Of a stretch of 64,000 nucleotides of DNA, positions 56,952 through 64,000 are shown piece after piece. The stretch is from Sedimentisphaerales bacterium (GTDB lineage: Bacteria > Planctomycetota > Phycisphaerae > Sedimentisphaerales > SM23-30). The number at the start of each line of letters is the position of its first letter. Positions within the stretch are counted from its first letter, which is position 1. A program made the translations under genes and the position numbers. The notes beneath the pieces were generated by a model. The model saw only the letters and a program-made list of their open reading frames with translations, was not told the origin of the DNA and did no database searches. The stretch is from assembly GCA_028281535.1 (NCBI GenBank), contig JANQJS010000025.1:1-64000 (forward strand), read 5' to 3'.

Positions 56952-57788
56952 TTAGCCAGTTACCACGCGTTGGCCAAAAATGCCTGTGCCGACGCGTACC
57001 ATAGTCGCACCGCATTCAACGGCGATTTCATAATCCTGGCTCATGCCCATCGATAAATGTTTGAAGCCTGGACCGGCGACTTTTTCACCTTTCATTTCTT
57101 CGAAGATCTCCTGGCAGCGACCAAAGCAAAAACGAATTTTATCTTTATCATCCGTCAGTGGGGCCATCGTCATTAAGCCAACGATTTCAATGTTGGGTAA
57201 AGTGGCCACTTGCTCAGTGAGGGGTGTCAAGGCGCCAACCGCTAAGCCAAATTTACTTTTCTCTTTGCTGGTGTTGACCTGCATAAAAACTTTGACGCGG
57301 TGTTCGATTCCTTGACGTGCTGCGGCGGTATTAATTTCTTCTGCCAATCGTAATGAATCAACAGAATGAACAATATTAACAAATTTTAAAATAGGCTTCA
57401 CCTTATTGCGTTGAAGATGACCAATCATGTGCCAGCGAGGACGGGTCGGTGCCGGTTTTGGGTTCACACTAGGTGGTTCAATTTTCTGACTGATGCGCAA
57501 ACTCAACTCATCATGTTTGGCAACTAATTCCTGAGCTTTTGATTCGCCAAAATCCTGATGCCCCAAATCCAATAGCGTTTCAATCGCTTCCACTTCAAAC
57601 GTCTTACTGACGGCAATCGTTGTAACTTCATTTGGATCACGATTTACTCGGCCACAAGCGTCAGCGATATTGCCTTGCACGCGCTTGTAGTTTTCGATAA
57701 TGATATTGGATTGACCTGCTGAGCGATCTACTTTGACCGTCTCTAAGCTGTCATTGGTTTTTGTTTGAGTTATCAGTTTATCTGACAT
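56952..57788 (-). CDS. YggS-type pyridoxal phosphate homeostasis protein
   Basis: This 278-residue protein has the alanine-racemase-like N-terminal barrel: 'TTIAVSKTFEVEAIETLL' (PLP Lys), 'FGESKAQELVAKHDEL', 'RWHMIGHLQRNKVK', 'VNTSKEKSKFG' and 'LSMGMSQDYEIAVECGATMVRVG'. It binds PLP without known catalysis and keeps vitamin B6 in balance. ATG 57788 has AAAGG upstream; the longer TTG 57860 is unlikely. An extension of about 35 residues before the barrel is unusual, and residues 'EPPSVNPKPAPTRP' make a Pro-rich insert. Confidence 0.92.
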   Translation of the reverse strand: MSDKLITQTKTNDSLETVKVDRSAGQSNIIIENYKRVQGNIADACGRVNRDPNEVTTIAVSKTFEVEAIETLLDLGHQDFGESKAQELVAKHDELSLRISQKIEPPSVNPKPAPTRPRWHMIGHLQRNKVKPILKFVNIVHSVDSLRLAEEINTAAARQGIEHRVKVFMQVNTSKEKSKFGLAVGALTPLTEQVATLPNIEIVGLMTMAPLTDDKDKIRFCFGRCQEIFEEMKGEKVAGPGFKHLSMGMSQDYEIAVECGATMVRVGTGIFGQRVVTG

Positions 57789-58008
57789 GGCAACCTTTCT
57801 GTCATTCAGTGTAATTTTGGATAAGTCCAGCCTACTTCTATTGTAATATAAACCACACAATCTTGCAAAATCATTATCGGTCGTTGGATCCCTCGATATT
57901 TAAAATAAATCGATTCAATTTTTGATCTTGATTCTCTTGCCGAATCAACCTTGCAATCCAAATCATGGATTCATATAATCTTAAGCCTAGAAAACAGAAC
58001 TTAAATTA

Positions 58009-58851
58009 ATGAATCACACAAAAAACAATCAATCAGCCTGTAAAATCGGTGGCGTTAGTTTTTTTAATGCCAGACCCATACTCTTCGGCCTGGAGGATGA
58101 TTCCCAGATTGACCTCTACGAAGCACCACCAGCCCAGTTAGCCGTCGGAATTGACGATGGCAGCTTTCTGGCAGGGCTTGTGCCAAGTATCGATTATCAA
58201 AAAACAGATGAAGATTGGATTATTTTACCTTTCGCGGCCATTGGGTCTGATGGACCAGTATTGACTGTGCAGGTTTTTTCAAAATGTCCTCCTGAGGAAG
58301 TTGAGTCTGTTGCCTGTGATTTAGATTCTCACACGTCGATTGTGTTATCTCAGATTATATTTAAACATTGTTTCGGTCAAAAGCTGAAGATGGAGCCTCT
58401 GCATGATTCACCCTCTAGCAAGCAAGCGGTTCTTCTCATCGGTGATAAAGTACTTAAGCATCTCAATCAATGGCCATACAGCGTTGATTTGGGAGAATAT
58501 TGGCAAAAACTTACTGGCTTACCTTTCGTTTATGCGTTCTGGGCAGCGAAAGCCAGGCAAAATTTAGATTGGCTGGCTAGCAAGTTGCTGAAAACCTGCG
58601 ATGAAGGATTGAAAAATATCGACAAGATAATCGTTGAGAATGCTCATAATCATGGTTTTGAGCCAGATATTGCCCGACAGTATCTTACAGAAAATCTGAC
58701 CTTTGAATTTACACAAGATCATCAGAAAGGACTTGCTAAATTTTACGAATTGGCATACGAATGTGGTCTTGTTAAAAAACATAAACCGCTGAGCTTTTAT
58801 CAGAAAACGGTAACAAAGCCCTCTAAACGGCCAATAGCTGAAAAAATGTAA
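58009..58851 (+). CDS. mqnA: Chorismate dehydratase of the futalosine menaquinone pathway
   Basis: This 280-residue protein has the periplasmic-binding-protein-like fold of MqnA: 'IGGVSFFNARPILFGL', 'LYEAPPAQLAVGIDDGSFLAGLVPSIDYQ' and 'LPFVYAFWAAK'. It turns chorismate into 3-enolpyruvyl-benzoate, first step of the pathway. 18 bp before mqnC, same strand. MqnB, MqnD and MqnE are not in this window. Confidence 0.9.
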   Translation: MNHTKNNQSACKIGGVSFFNARPILFGLEDDSQIDLYEAPPAQLAVGIDDGSFLAGLVPSIDYQKTDEDWIILPFAAIGSDGPVLTVQVFSKCPPEEVESVACDLDSHTSIVLSQIIFKHCFGQKLKMEPLHDSPSSKQAVLLIGDKVLKHLNQWPYSVDLGEYWQKLTGLPFVYAFWAAKARQNLDWLASKLLKTCDEGLKNIDKIIVENAHNHGFEPDIARQYLTENLTFEFTQDHQKGLAKFYELAYECGLVKKHKPLSFYQKTVTKPSKRPIAEKM

Positions 58852-58869
58852 TTTACTGGAAATCAACAC

Positions 58870-60024
58870 ATGATAATGAATTTGACCTTACCTCGAATCG
58901 ACGCTCAAAATGCTCTGGATCTCTACACCAATAGCAGCCCGCATGATTTATTCCAAATGGGCAAAAACGCTGCCGATCAGATGCATCCTTCGCGTGTACG
59001 AACGTATGTTGTAGAGAGAAATATCAACTATACCAATGTTTGTCTTACGGGATGTAAATTTTGTGCGTTTCAGAAGGCGCCTCGAAGTAAATCAGCTTAC
59101 ACTCTCAGTGATGAAGTGATTGGTGAGAAAATACAAGCATTACTTGAACAGGGCGGTACACAAATTCTACTCCAAGGCGGTCTGAATCCAGAATTGCCCA
59201 TCGGTTGGTATGAAGATATGCTCAAAAATATCAAAGAGCATTTTCCTGATTTGCATATTCATGGCTTTTCTCCTGAGGAAATCTGCTTTTTTGCTGATTT
59301 GTTTGAACTGCCTGTTAGAAAAGTACTTGAGAGATTTCGTGATGCGGGTTTGGATTCCATACCAGGTGCAGGGGGCGAAATTCTCGTTGATCGTGTGCGT
59401 AATATCATCGCACCCAAAAAGTGCAATACCGAAGAATGGCTTGGTGTCATGCGAGAAGCCCATACTATTGGCATGTTTACGACTGCAACCATGATGTTTG
59501 GTCATGTTGAATCTGTCGCCGAGCGAATTGAGCATTTGGATCGCGTTCGTCAGCTTCAAGATGAATCTCTTGAGCGTCGCGAAAAAGATCCTGATGCGGC
59601 TTATTTTACTGCATTTATCTGTTGGCCATTCCAGCCTGGAAGGACTCCTTTGAGCAAAATGGAACGATTTGACCCGCTGAGCGGGAAAGAAAAGGGGCCT
59701 GAAGAAGTCTTGCTCTGTGGTCCATTTGAACAGCTTAAAATGACAGCGTTGTCGCGTATCTATCTTGATAATATCCCAAATATCCAGGCGTCATGGGTAA
59801 CTCAGGGCCCTAAAATTGGCCAGCTGAGCCTGATGGTGGGCTGTAACGATATGGGATCTCTGATGATGGAGGAAAACGTCGTTTCTGCCGCGGGTACCAC
59901 GTTCGATATGCAGCTGCAGGAATTAAGGGATTTGATCACAACGACTGGCTATATTCCTGTGAAAAGAAACTATTACTATGAATACTTGGAAGCGCCTCCT
60001 GAACAAGCAAAGTGTGAGGTATAG
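58870..60024 (+). CDS. mqnC: Cyclic dehypoxanthinyl futalosine synthase (radical SAM)
   Basis: This 384-residue protein has the 4Fe-4S motif 'CLTGCKFCAF' (CX3CX2C). 'QILLQGGLNPELPIGWYED', 'IHGFSPEEI', 'LDSIPGAGGEILVDRVR' and 'FTTATMMFGHVES' are typical of MqnC, rather than MqnE. It cyclises the futalosine product. Operon with mqnA. Full length. Confidence 0.9.
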   Translation: MIMNLTLPRIDAQNALDLYTNSSPHDLFQMGKNAADQMHPSRVRTYVVERNINYTNVCLTGCKFCAFQKAPRSKSAYTLSDEVIGEKIQALLEQGGTQILLQGGLNPELPIGWYEDMLKNIKEHFPDLHIHGFSPEEICFFADLFELPVRKVLERFRDAGLDSIPGAGGEILVDRVRNIIAPKKCNTEEWLGVMREAHTIGMFTTATMMFGHVESVAERIEHLDRVRQLQDESLERREKDPDAAYFTAFICWPFQPGRTPLSKMERFDPLSGKEKGPEEVLLCGPFEQLKMTALSRIYLDNIPNIQASWVTQGPKIGQLSLMVGCNDMGSLMMEENVVSAAGTTFDMQLQELRDLITTTGYIPVKRNYYYEYLEAPPEQAKCEV

Positions 60025-60185
60025 GCCGTAAGGGTATGCTGGGCCATATAAATCTGGAAATTATTTGGACTTTCGTCTGATAATTTAGGCAAGAAACACC
60101 CTAAGATGTTGAATTATAAAGCGATATGTTCTTATGTGCCGATGGTTATAAGCAGCTTGCAATCGTTATAATCTATTGATTTTGC

Positions 60186-60213
60186 TTGACTATTTAGCAA
60201 AACGTGATAGAAT
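60186..60213 (+). promoter_or_regulatory. Putative promoter for the pseudopilin gene
   Basis: TTGACT (60186-60191), 16-bp spacer, TAGAAT (60208-60213). The start would be near 60220, leaving a leader of about 365 nt. Confidence 0.45.
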
Positions 60214-60585
60214 TTAGTGAATACTGGTAGGAAGTGATGAGGTTTATGATATTATAACTCTATATTTAAATCGCAATTATATCTTTTATATTCTTATATT
60301 CTCATTCTTCATAAATCATACCTAAATGCCTGCCGGATACATGTAGTTCGTAGTTATATTTTCTTACAATTTGTGAACTACAAATGAATCCAAAGCTTCA
60401 TGCTTAATTAAAGAATTTGTGTACATTCAAACATAATGAAATTAATGACTCAGGTCTGTTCCTGGGCGATTACCTGGTTAGATGTTTTCCGGATGAAGAC
60501 TAAAACTGCACTTATATCTTTAGAATTATCAAATTTGTAAGCCAGGTAAGAGTAGTAAACTGGTTTTATGAAAGGAGTTCGAGTA
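60214..60585 (+). other. Long structured leader of the pseudopilin gene
   Basis: No ORF of note. TGTAGTTC/GAACTACA pairs around 60343-60382, and TTACCTGG (60470-60477) pairs with CCAGGTAA (60542-60549) just before the ribosome binding site (60570-60576). A regulatory leader is possible, but it does not match the c-di-GMP (GEMM) or other riboswitch consensus that I know. Confidence 0.4.
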
Positions 60586-61677
60586 ATGAAACAGCAAAGA
60601 AAAGGTTTTACATTGGTAGAACTGTTGGTCGTAATTGCGATCATCGCGTTATTGGTATCAATTTTGATGCCAGCATTGGGCCGTGCTCGCGAAATGGCCA
60701 AGCGTGTTAAATGTTCTGCAAACCTGCGTAGTCAAGGTCAGGCTATGAACATTTATGCTAACAACTATGATGATAAATTCCCTGTTGTTGGTCTTCGTAA
60801 TCAAGGTAAAAGAAGTACTTTTGGTTTTTCACCTATTAATGATGGTACAGACAATTGGTTGAACATTATGGTAGATACACCAAATGTATATAACATCGAG
60901 GGGCCTTATTCAAGATCTTCTAGAAATCACCTTACTTATGTGCCTGCTGCGATATACTTGTTGGTTCGACTAGAAAATCAGCCTCCGCAAGTCTTTCAGT
61001 GTCCTAGTGATCAAAAGTATTTAGAAATGGATTTGCAGGAGTTTTCTGCTACGAATGAAAATATTGAACGTTGGGAAGATCTCAATGCCTTTTCAGGTCG
61101 TAAATCTTTAAGTTATTCTTATTGGGATATGTTTAATTATTTAGCAACAACTTCAGAATGGGGTTCACGTGTTCTTGCCGCTGATATGAATCCAGCAAAT
61201 GATACATCCAATTTTGAAGAAGGTGTTATTGAATTTTCATGGGATTCTACTGATTTATCAGGATCAGGAACAGAACAACATCCAAGTCCAGCTCTTGGTC
61301 CATATGTTCCTCAAAATGGCTTGAGTCAACTCTCGGATATTGATTTATGTGTTTGGGATGATTCTGAAGAGTTCCCTGGTGATGCACAGAGAAATACAAA
61401 GTTAGGTCATGGTAATTCAAATCTTCACCAGGCTGAGATGCAAAACGTCTTATATGGTGATTCTCACGTTGAAAAGCATGAGACTCCTTTAGCAGGTGTT
61501 GGTGGTGATAATATCTATACTCAGTGGACTCCCAATGCATTGCAAAGTGATGCTACCTCAAAATTGTTATACAAGACTAGAGGTTTTTGGAAAAATGGTG
61601 GTAATTCTTTTGGTACAGCCGGTACCAATAACCAAAATGGTGCTAGAGATGAGTTGGATACATACTTAGGAAACTAA
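60586..61677 (+). CDS. Type II secretion-type pseudopilin (DUF1559-like)
   Basis: About 363 residues. The prepilin leader 'RKGFTLVELLVVIAIIALL' with the GFTxxE cleavage motif is followed by 'LMPALGRAREMAKRV', seen in Phycisphaerae and other Planctomycetota pseudopilins. The late 'VLYGDSHVEKHE' resembles the family's H/DG motif. ATG 60586 is chosen with AAAGGAG 9 nt upstream; ATG 60568 would overlap that site. Such proteins occur in many copies per genome. A strong terminator follows. Confidence 0.9.
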   Translation: MKQQRKGFTLVELLVVIAIIALLVSILMPALGRAREMAKRVKCSANLRSQGQAMNIYANNYDDKFPVVGLRNQGKRSTFGFSPINDGTDNWLNIMVDTPNVYNIEGPYSRSSRNHLTYVPAAIYLLVRLENQPPQVFQCPSDQKYLEMDLQEFSATNENIERWEDLNAFSGRKSLSYSYWDMFNYLATTSEWGSRVLAADMNPANDTSNFEEGVIEFSWDSTDLSGSGTEQHPSPALGPYVPQNGLSQLSDIDLCVWDDSEEFPGDAQRNTKLGHGNSNLHQAEMQNVLYGDSHVEKHETPLAGVGGDNIYTQWTPNALQSDATSKLLYKTRGFWKNGGNSFGTAGTNNQNGARDELDTYLGN

Positions 61678-61703
61678 ATTATCCATTCGTTATGATTATA
61701 GAG

Positions 61704-61739
61704 CGAGGCATGTTAGTGACTAACATGCCTCGTTTTTTT
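61704..61739 (+). terminator. Rho-independent terminator after pseudopilin gene
   Basis: A perfect 13-bp stem, 61704-61716 with 61720-61732, loop TGA, followed by seven T residues (61733-61739). Confidence 0.95.
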
Positions 61740-61787
61740 ATATCTATTAATAGGTTTATGAACTTGTAAAAAAATTTAGTGTATTTA

Positions 61788-63041
61788 TTAATGGGGGACA
61801 GGGAAGCTCTTACATAATTCTTCGGTTTCTTTGCGTATGTTTTCAATCGCAGTTGAGTCACCTTTGCTAGATAAAGCTGTATCAAACCAGTTGGCAATAA
61901 GTGGCATATGCTCTTCAGTCAAGCCACGTGTTGTTAACGCTGGTGTTCCAATTCTGATACCACTGGTTTCGGTGGCTTTTCGTGTATCGAATGGAATTAA
62001 ATTTTTGTTAACAACGATTCCTGCGTCGTGAAGCCAGTTCTCTGCGTCTGCCCCAGTTACATTAGCATCATATGGTCGTAAATCGACAAGATTTAAGTGG
62101 TTATCAGTGCCACCTGAGCACAGATCAAAACCTTTGCTTAATAATGCGTCTGCTAGCGATTTGCTATTTTTAATGACTTGTTCGCTGTAGCTTTTAAAAT
62201 CAGGTTTAAGAGCTTCAGCGAAAGCAATGGCCTTAGCTGCTATGACATGACAAAGCGGGCCACCTTGCATTCTGGGAAATACACAGGAATTGATGCTTTT
62301 GGCATATTCTTCTTTGCACATGGTAATACCAGAGCGAGGGCCTCGGAGAGTTTTATGCGTTGTCGTTGTGACAAAATCACATACAGGGATAGGATCTGGG
62401 TGCAATTGGGTACAAACCAACCCTGCGATGTGGGCTATGTCAGCGAGAAGTTTGGCGTCATTATCTTTAGCGATTTGAGCAAATTTTTCAAAATCAATTT
62501 TTCGTGGGTAAGCACTGGCACCGGCAATAATTAGTTTAGGATTGTGTTGTTTTGCCAATTCAGCGACTTGATCATAATCGATCATTTTAGTGTCTTCTTT
62601 GACCCCATAGCTTACAATATTATAAAGTTTACCACTGAAATTGACTTTTGAGCCATGTGTCAGATGACCGCCATGAGATAAATCCATGGCAAGGATGGTA
62701 TCCCCAGGTTGTAGGCATGAAAAATAGACCGCCATATTTGCTTGGCTTCCTGAATGCGGTTGGACATTAACATGCTCGCAGCCAAAAAGTGCTTTGCAGC
62801 GATCTATTGCTAATTCTTCAGCTTCGTCTACATGGTCGCAGCCACCATAATAACGTTTTCTAGGTAATCCTTCTGCGTATTTATTCGTTAGACAGCTACC
62901 CTGAGCTTCCATAACGGCAGGGGAAGTATGATTTTCTGAAGCAATCATCTCAAGCATTAATTGCTGACGATTTTCTTCGTTTTTGATGATTTTATAAACT
63001 TCTGGATCTTGTTGTGCTAGAGTTTGCAGGTTATCTGCCAA
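61788..63041 (-). CDS. glyA: Serine hydroxymethyltransferase
   Basis: This 417-residue PLP enzyme interconverts serine and glycine with tetrahydrofolate. '[15 protein letters not shown]' has the PLP-binding Lys. '[17 protein letters not shown]' and '[15 protein letters not shown]' are typical. TTG 63041 is chosen because AAGGAGA lies 6 nt upstream and the length then matches the family; a longer frame reaching back to 63119 has no support. Monocistronic. Confidence 0.95.
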   Translation of the reverse strand: MADNLQTLAQQDPEVYKIIKNEENRQQLMLEMIASENHTSPAVMEAQGSCLTNKYAEGLPRKRYYGGCDHVDEAEELAIDRCKALFGCEHVNVQPHSGSQANMAVYFSCLQPGDTILAMDLSHGGHLTHGSKVNFSGKLYNIVSYGVKEDTKMIDYDQVAELAKQHNPKLIIAGASAYPRKIDFEKFAQIAKDNDAKLLADIAHIAGLVCTQLHPDPIPVCDFVTTTTHKTLRGPRSGITMCKEEYAKSINSCVFPRMQGGPLCHVIAAKAIAFAEALKPDFKSYSEQVIKNSKSLADALLSKGFDLCSGGTDNHLNLVDLRPYDANVTGADAENWLHDAGIVVNKNLIPFDTRKATETSGIRIGTPALTTRGLTEEHMPLIANWFDTALSSKGDSTAIENIRKETEELCKSFPVPH

Positions 63042-63293
63042 AATGATTCTCCTTCTAACATAAATACGTTTTGTATTAAAACGATTTATTTTATGGCTTG
63101 GGTTATGATTATCAAGCAAAATTATCGTTTATCATCATGGAAATAGGTTTCTGGGTTTGATTTTGCCTCGCTAGATTGCCCAGCTTATTAATAGCACAGT
63201 CAGTCTATTTTGGATAAAATAAGGGAGTGATCAAAATCTAGGGTTGATCGTATATAATATAAAAATCCATTTGATAAGAATTTCATATAATTC

Positions 63294-64000
63294 ATGGAAA
63301 CCTTATATAAACGTATGATAGATCGATGGCTATATCTAACCTTGTTGGCAATAATTTCTGTAGGGTGTCAAATCCCTCAGGTACCGCAACCAGAAAATCC
63401 GTCAAGTGAGCCTGCGGTCAAGCCACTAGAACCAGTTCAGACCCAGCCAGATTATGGTAAGATATCTCCTCTTAAACTGAATGTTGCATTAACGGAAAAT
63501 GAGTTAGTCAGAATGACTCTGCCATTGGATGAGATTGAATTTGATATTTCACTCATGCAACAACAGGTTAATGATGCTCTCGGCGATGAAAAGATAACAG
63601 ATCCATCTTGTGAAAAAGATATTAATAAAATATATCTTCAAAGTCGCTGGTTGACGAATCAGAAGAAGTGGTATCAAGCTGGTAAAGTGATTCAATCAGG
63701 TTTGGATTGTCAACCAGACCATGTTCCTTTAAATGAACTCATGGCTAAGGTGACTTTTCAAACCCGTCGATATCTTAGTTGTAGCCAAATATGTAAGCGG
63801 CTGATTGGGTTGTCTCCTGGCAATATTCTTGCATATCATTATTGGGGAATGATTGAAACAAAGAATGCCAATAATGAATTGGCGGCAGTTATTTCGCAGC
63901 AAGGATTAAAGAGCCCCAAAGCCACAGTCGACAGTCCTTTAACGCCACTCTTGCAGTTGAATTTGGCATCCGTTTTATACGAGATGAATTATTACGAAGC
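63294..64000 (+). CDS. Lipoprotein with helical-repeat-like region (3' end outside window)
   Basis: The frame from ATG 63294 (or 63315) stays open to the window end. A lipobox ('ISVGC') follows a hydrophobic helix, then a Pro-rich spacer ('QIPQVPQPENPSSEPAV') and repeating helical stretches ('WLTNQKKWYQAGKVIQSG', 'LSPGNILAYHYWGMIETK') that look TPR-like. At least 235 residues. Function unknown. Confidence 0.65.
   Translation, partial: METLYKRMIDRWLYLTLLAIISVGCQIPQVPQPENPSSEPAVKPLEPVQTQPDYGKISPLKLNVALTENELVRMTLPLDEIEFDISLMQQQVNDALGDEKITDPSCEKDINKIYLQSRWLTNQKKWYQAGKVIQSGLDCQPDHVPLNELMAKVTFQTRRYLSCSQICKRLIGLSPGNILAYHYWGMIETKNANNELAAVISQQGLKSPKATVDSPLTPLLQLNLASVLYEMNYYE

Noticed and set aside
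60440-60585. c-di-GMP (GEMM) riboswitch before the pseudopilin gene
   Set aside because: The conserved GEMM core and its tetraloop are not present; only simple pairings are seen.
1-64000. CRISPR arrays, prophage genes, insertion sequences
   Set aside because: No regularly spaced direct repeats with spacers, and no transposase, integrase or phage structural proteins were seen. The only regular repeats are the coding FnIII units.

Overview
The window looks like chromosomal DNA of a low-GC planctomycete, most likely from the Phycisphaerae side of the phylum. This is inferred from gene content, not from an rRNA gene. The supporting genes are a pseudopilin whose N-terminus carries the run 'SILMPALGRAREMAKRVKC', a DUF1080-type glycoside hydrolase lipoprotein, two ECF sigma/membrane anti-sigma pairs, a dockerin and a cohesin-like protein, a VIT-vWA lipoprotein and a Csp-like copper storage protein. 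Housekeeping genes (purB, adk, alaS, ispG, ribF, nrnA, ppc, mqnA, mqnC, glyA, tRNA-Ser) are intact. I see no phage, transposase, CRISPR array or rRNA.

1-9.3 kb holds surface and envelope proteins: the 3' part of a huge fibronectin-III-like repeat protein with a cupredoxin and a discoidin domain, an S41 protease-like lipoprotein, a DUF1080 lipoprotein and an exported WD40 protein. 9.6-14.3 kb holds tRNA-Ser(CGA), an ECF sigma/anti-sigma pair, purB with a promoter that predicts a leaderless mRNA, and adk with a perfect hairpin at its predicted transcript start. 14.6-18.7 kb is an operon for lipid-linked sugar chemistry (GT2, flippase-like protein, methyltransferase, GT39-like transferase). 18.6-21.0 kb is an umuD-umuC-SRAP damage-tolerance operon read the other way.

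21.4-31.7 kb is a patchwork of membrane proteins, a DUF6304-like gene cut by one in-frame TGA, an exported hypothetical protein with a lipase, a CDP-alcohol phosphatidyltransferase, a cobalamin-binding-type protein, an alpha/beta hydrolase, a DUF697 membrane protein and a thioredoxin-NHL protein. 31.8-36.0 kb (minus strand) is the most interesting block: ECF sigma factor, membrane protein with an extracytoplasmic dockerin, exported cohesin-like protein and VIT-vWA lipoprotein, tightly packed. It suggests a signalling system in which a cohesin-dockerin contact outside the membrane controls a sigma factor inside, comparable in logic to SigI/RsgI of cellulolytic clostridia.

36.1-48.4 kb holds a small membrane protein, alaS, an HtrA-like protease, a giant AsmA/TamB-like protein, a structured 1-kb intergenic region, a methyltransferase coupled to a Csp-like copper protein, and ispG. 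48.5-64 kb holds a TPR lipoprotein, ribF-nrnA, two membrane proteins, a PhoA-type alkaline phosphatase with a long acidic insert, ppc, a YggS-type PLP protein, mqnA-mqnC (futalosine route to menaquinone), a pseudopilin with a long structured leader, glyA, and the start of another lipoprotein.

Starts were chosen from Shine-Dalgarno placement where possible. Several genes use TTG or GTG behind good ribosome binding sites.
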